64,000 nucleotides of DNA from Candidatus Latescibacterota bacterium (lineage in GTDB: Bacteria; Latescibacterota; UBA2968; UBA8231). Both the position numbers and the translations under genes were made by a program. The stretch lies in contig JAJEIO010000020.1 of the NCBI GenBank assembly GCA_022827835.1, positions 1 through 64,000 of the forward strand, read 5' to 3'. Below the pieces are notes generated by a model, which did no database searches, was not told the DNA's origin, and saw nothing but the letters and a program-made list of their open reading frames with translations. Shown here piece after piece: positions 61,391 to 64,000 of the stretch. The number at the start of each line of letters is the position of its first letter. Within the stretch, counting starts at the first letter, position 1.

Positions 61391-63133
61391 TCAGCGCGTG
61401 TCCTCGGCCAGTGCAGTGCCCGTAGCCCACGGCATCGCGCTGCGGCTCAATTCTTTGCGTTGAGCGGCCTTTTCTAGGTCGCGGACTAGAGCGGAAACTC
61501 GGACATACTCTGCTCTATTTCCCTGCTTTTTATACACTTGAGACAATGCCTGATGTGCGCGAATATACTGGCTATCCTCCTCAATTGACCGCTTGAAAGC
61601 CCGCTCCGCCTCGACTAGCTTGCCCATTTTCCAATAATCCACGCCTAGATTGTAATGGGCCTGGGCCATTTCTGGATCCAAGTCGATGGCCTTGCGGTGG
61701 AGTTCTATGGCTCGATTCGGGTCGCCAGATAGCGAATAGGCAATGCCGAGATGGGTATAAGCCGGCGCAAATTCAGGATCCAGGGCCACCGCTTTTTGGT
61801 GCTCTTCTATCGCGCGCTCGTACTGACCTTGTTTCACGTAGGCCCGGCCCAAGTCGTCGTGAGTTTTGCCCACATTCGGCGTCATCCGCGCCATGTATTC
61901 TCCCATTTCCAGATCCGATACCGAATAGGTGGCATCGCTCCAAGCCAAAAAGAGAATGGGTACGCCGAAATAGAGCACTTGCCGCCCGGTCTCAAAGGCA
62001 TAGCGCAACCCCACCCAGCGTCCAACGCTTTCCTGTAGCCTTTCGCGCAGCCCCTTCCGGTCGGCTGCGACTGCTTCGCCCTCGTCTCCAGCAACGAGAT
62101 TCTGGCGGATCTCTTTTTTGCGCACCTTCCACATAAAACCGTCGTAGTAATAGTGCAGAAAAGCCGAAGCGGCGATGATGACCTTGGCCACATCGTACAT
62201 CAGGTAGTTCTCCGTTGCTCGGGCCAAGGCCTCAATTCCGCCATAAGCCAAGATCAAAATCACGTAGAACAACACGATGCGAAAGCGGCCATCGGAGAAC
62301 AGGAAGCGGAAGAAGGACGCGCCCAACTCCTTCGAGCGCTTGAGCACCCCGTGGTTGTAAATCCAGACGATGGCAAAGTACTGAATATCGTGGGCCAAGG
62401 CCGTAATCGCGTAGCCGAGGATGATGTCTTCTAAGACGATATAGGCATAATAAACAGTGGCAAAGGTCGTCAGCGAAATTGCCAGCTTCGGCCAAACCAC
62501 TGGTATGCCCCGCGCCCGCTCAAAGACCATGTTTGCCACATAGAGAACAGCTATTCCAACAGCCAGATAGAAAACCCACTCTCTAAACTCTAAGAGAGAC
62601 TCCGGTGTGATCCAGGTGTACAGGCCGAAGCCATAGCGGTGGCAGCGCTCGAGGAAATTGATCAGGTAATGGGGGCTGTCGATGATGATATAGCCGAACC
62701 AAACGGCCGTCAGCCACCAATCCAGCCGCGAACTGAGGAGTGAGGGCTTGCGGCGCTTGACATCGTAGATCCTCATGAAGCCGTAGTGCTGCATGAAGAA
62801 ATGCCACAGGTCCCATAAGGCCAAGAAGATGAAGAAGCCCAGATGGCCGTTGAATACACTCCAAGCCACGAAGGCTGTTACTACCAGCGGCGAGACGAGG
62901 AAGGTCGCCTTGTGGCGGTCGAAAAGCTCTCTTTCGCCATAGGCGCGCATGAAGCCGGGTAAGTGATGGCCCACCGCAAAGAACGCCAACACGAACCAAG
63001 CAATGTCGGCCGAACTGAAGTACTGTGAGGCAATGAGCAACGCAACCAGCGATAAAAGAGGCGTGCCGATAAAAAAGATCGCATCGCAGTCGCGATTGAT
63101 GATCCAACCCTGCACAGTAGAGACACCACTCAT
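61391..63133 (-). CDS. Polytopic membrane protein with C-terminal TPR repeats
   Basis: A 580-residue protein. About eight to ten membrane segments occupy residues 15-330, interspersed with conserved-looking histidines (AVGHHLPGFM, LWHFFMQHYG, IDSPHYLINF, ALAHDIQYF, FLHYYYDGFM), as in membrane metalloenzymes, though I cannot match a family. From about residue 415 three to four TPR units follow (HDDLGRAYVKQGQYERAIEE, YTHLGIAYSLSGDPNRAIEL, HYNLGVDYWKMGKLVEAERA), which bind partner proteins. It starts 13 bases after the outer-membrane-like gene and is followed by a hairpin terminator. The function is unknown. Confidence 0.82.
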   Translation of the reverse strand: MSGVSTVQGWIINRDCDAIFFIGTPLLSLVALLIASQYFSSADIAWFVLAFFAVGHHLPGFMRAYGERELFDRHKATFLVSPLVVTAFVAWSVFNGHLGFFIFLALWDLWHFFMQHYGFMRIYDVKRRKPSLLSSRLDWWLTAVWFGYIIIDSPHYLINFLERCHRYGFGLYTWITPESLLEFREWVFYLAVGIAVLYVANMVFERARGIPVVWPKLAISLTTFATVYYAYIVLEDIILGYAITALAHDIQYFAIVWIYNHGVLKRSKELGASFFRFLFSDGRFRIVLFYVILILAYGGIEALARATENYLMYDVAKVIIAASAFLHYYYDGFMWKVRKKEIRQNLVAGDEGEAVAADRKGLRERLQESVGRWVGLRYAFETGRQVLYFGVPILFLAWSDATYSVSDLEMGEYMARMTPNVGKTHDDLGRAYVKQGQYERAIEEHQKAVALDPEFAPAYTHLGIAYSLSGDPNRAIELHRKAIDLDPEMAQAHYNLGVDYWKMGKLVEAERAFKRSIEEDSQYIRAHQALSQVYKKQGNRAEYVRVSALVRDLEKAAQRKELSRSAMPWATGTALAEDTR

Positions 63134-63146
63134 GTCGTGGATTTAT

Positions 63147-64000
63147 CTACCTTAGACTGGCAAAGATCGAGAGAAAGGCCAACCCCGCCGTGCGCGTCTC
63201 GGCGTCGCCATCGACAACTTCGATCGCACGTCGGTCGTAACGTATGCCGAGCTGAGCAGTGAGTTCGTAGCCCAAGTAATCCCTGCGGTTGGTCAGCTGT
63301 ACGGCCAAGACTGTGCCTCTGAAATCTCCGGTTCGCTCCCCCGCCCCCAGTTTATCCTCGTCGCCTATGAGGTTGTAGAACTGGCGCTGTTCAACGCCGA
63401 GGTCAACACTAGAGCTCACTAAGAGTGGGAAACGCACCAAGAACGACCACAAAGCGTCCCAAGAGCGCCGCTCAGCCAAGTCTCGGTTAAATGGTACCTG
63501 GCGCAGAAATTCGCTTTTGAACCTAGGCGAAAGCCACAACTGTCTCCAGTTAAAGGCGTAGTCAATTTTGTCGATTAGCCCAATAAAACCCGAAGTCTTA
63601 CGGCCATTGCGCCCCTCCGGACCGAGCGGGTCGAAAAGCACCACCGGATCCCCTTCCGCATCGAGCATCCTTTCCCCGGTTTCGTCGAGGGCAAAGACTA
63701 CATCCGCATCTCGCTGACGCCACCAATCCCACTTAAAGCGGTGCCGCGTAGCCCAGCGTCGCGGACTCTTGTATTCCCAGTCGGCATAGAACGTATTGAT
63801 CCAAGTGTCCTCGGCGGCCAGAAGATCGGGTACGGGAACGTTGCGCCCGCTGACCTCTTCGACGACGCTACCCAACTCCAATTCGGGTATAATCCACTGT
63901 GAGAGCGGGTCGGGGATGGTGTCCTCAGCCCTTTTGAGCATGTCATAGACCCGCAAGCTACCCCAAGTAGGCCCAGCCCGCTGATAGGTCAAAATTCCAT
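63147..64000 (-). CDS. C-terminal part of a probable outer-membrane beta-barrel protein (runs off the window)
   Basis: The frame is open to the right edge, so the start lies outside. The visible 284 residues contain many short alternating strands with aromatic ends (TWINTFYADWEYKSPRRW, IDYAFNWRQLWLSPRFKSEF, LGYELTAQLGIRYDRRAIEV), typical of a barrel, and end LAFLSIFASLR. No domain name can be given. The stop is 13 bases before the TPR gene, so the two are probably co-transcribed. Confidence 0.65.
   Translation of the reverse strand, partial: GILTYQRAGPTWGSLRVYDMLKRAEDTIPDPLSQWIIPELELGSVVEEVSGRNVPVPDLLAAEDTWINTFYADWEYKSPRRWATRHRFKWDWWRQRDADVVFALDETGERMLDAEGDPVVLFDPLGPEGRNGRKTSGFIGLIDKIDYAFNWRQLWLSPRFKSEFLRQVPFNRDLAERRSWDALWSFLVRFPLLVSSSVDLGVEQRQFYNLIGDEDKLGAGERTGDFRGTVLAVQLTNRRDYLGYELTAQLGIRYDRRAIEVVDGDAETRTAGLAFLSIFASLR

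Overview
The window looks like a chromosomal segment of a high-GC, free-living Gram-negative bacterium, probably an uncultured FCB-group lineage such as Latescibacterota. This placement is inferred from the gene mix: CBM9-like secreted proteins, FG-GAP/ASPIC proteins, formylglycine-enzyme-like lipoproteins, FTPNGDG C-terminal domains, TRAP transport and Gfo/Idh/MocA enzymes. It rests on no marker gene. I saw no rRNA, tRNA, CRISPR array, insertion sequence or prophage.

Layout. 1-3.5 kb (+): glutamine synthetase with a Lys/Ala/Thr repeat tail and a strong terminator, then a CBM9-like protein, a small FGE-like protein and peptide deformylase. 3.6-11.4 kb (+): a candidate promoter, then a fused indolepyruvate:ferredoxin oxidoreductase, a GNAT enzyme, rpiA and a TakP-like TRAP transporter (dctPQM), together suggesting uptake and oxidation of 2-oxo acids. 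11.4-13.5 kb (-): an MltF-like lytic transglycosylase with two solute-binding domains. 13.5-14.2 kb: an AT-rich gap. 14.2-19.6 kb (+): an MDR dehydrogenase, an FGGY kinase and an M16 peptidase. 19.6-23.2 kb (-): an AT-rich, probably acquired restriction-modification pair (HNH nuclease, and N6-adenine methylase fused to a recognition domain) plus an orphan RelB/DinJ antitoxin. 23.3-28.2 kb (-): an unknown small protein coupled to a GNAT gene, and an RbsABC-type sugar ABC transporter. 28.3-37 kb: two membrane glycosyltransferases around an FG-GAP/ASPIC lipoprotein, all with 4-nt overlaps, then a divergent FG-GAP/ASPIC lipoprotein with an FGE-like lipoprotein, and a c-type-heme/FG-GAP lipoprotein.

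The most striking part is 37.1-60.2 kb (-): eight secreted paralogues of two related families. Family A has about 865 residues and two discoidin-like regions; family B has about 645 residues and begins LTIYR. Both carry a W-x-x-W-S module, an FTPNGDG/FlgD-Ig-like C-terminal domain and a terminal Ala-Tyr. Order along transcription is B4-B3-A4-A3-A2-B2, a five-gene metabolic block (SDR, NTF2-like, sugar isomerase-like, Gfo/Idh/MocA, MetE-like), then B1-A1 and the heme/FG-GAP gene. A2, A3 and A4 show recent duplication, mosaic C-termini and one strongly variable loop.

The right edge (60.3-64 kb, -) holds a CBM9-like secreted protein flanked by two hairpins, a polytopic TPR protein, and the C-terminal part of a probable outer-membrane protein running off the window. 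All functions are read from motifs and context; no database search was run.
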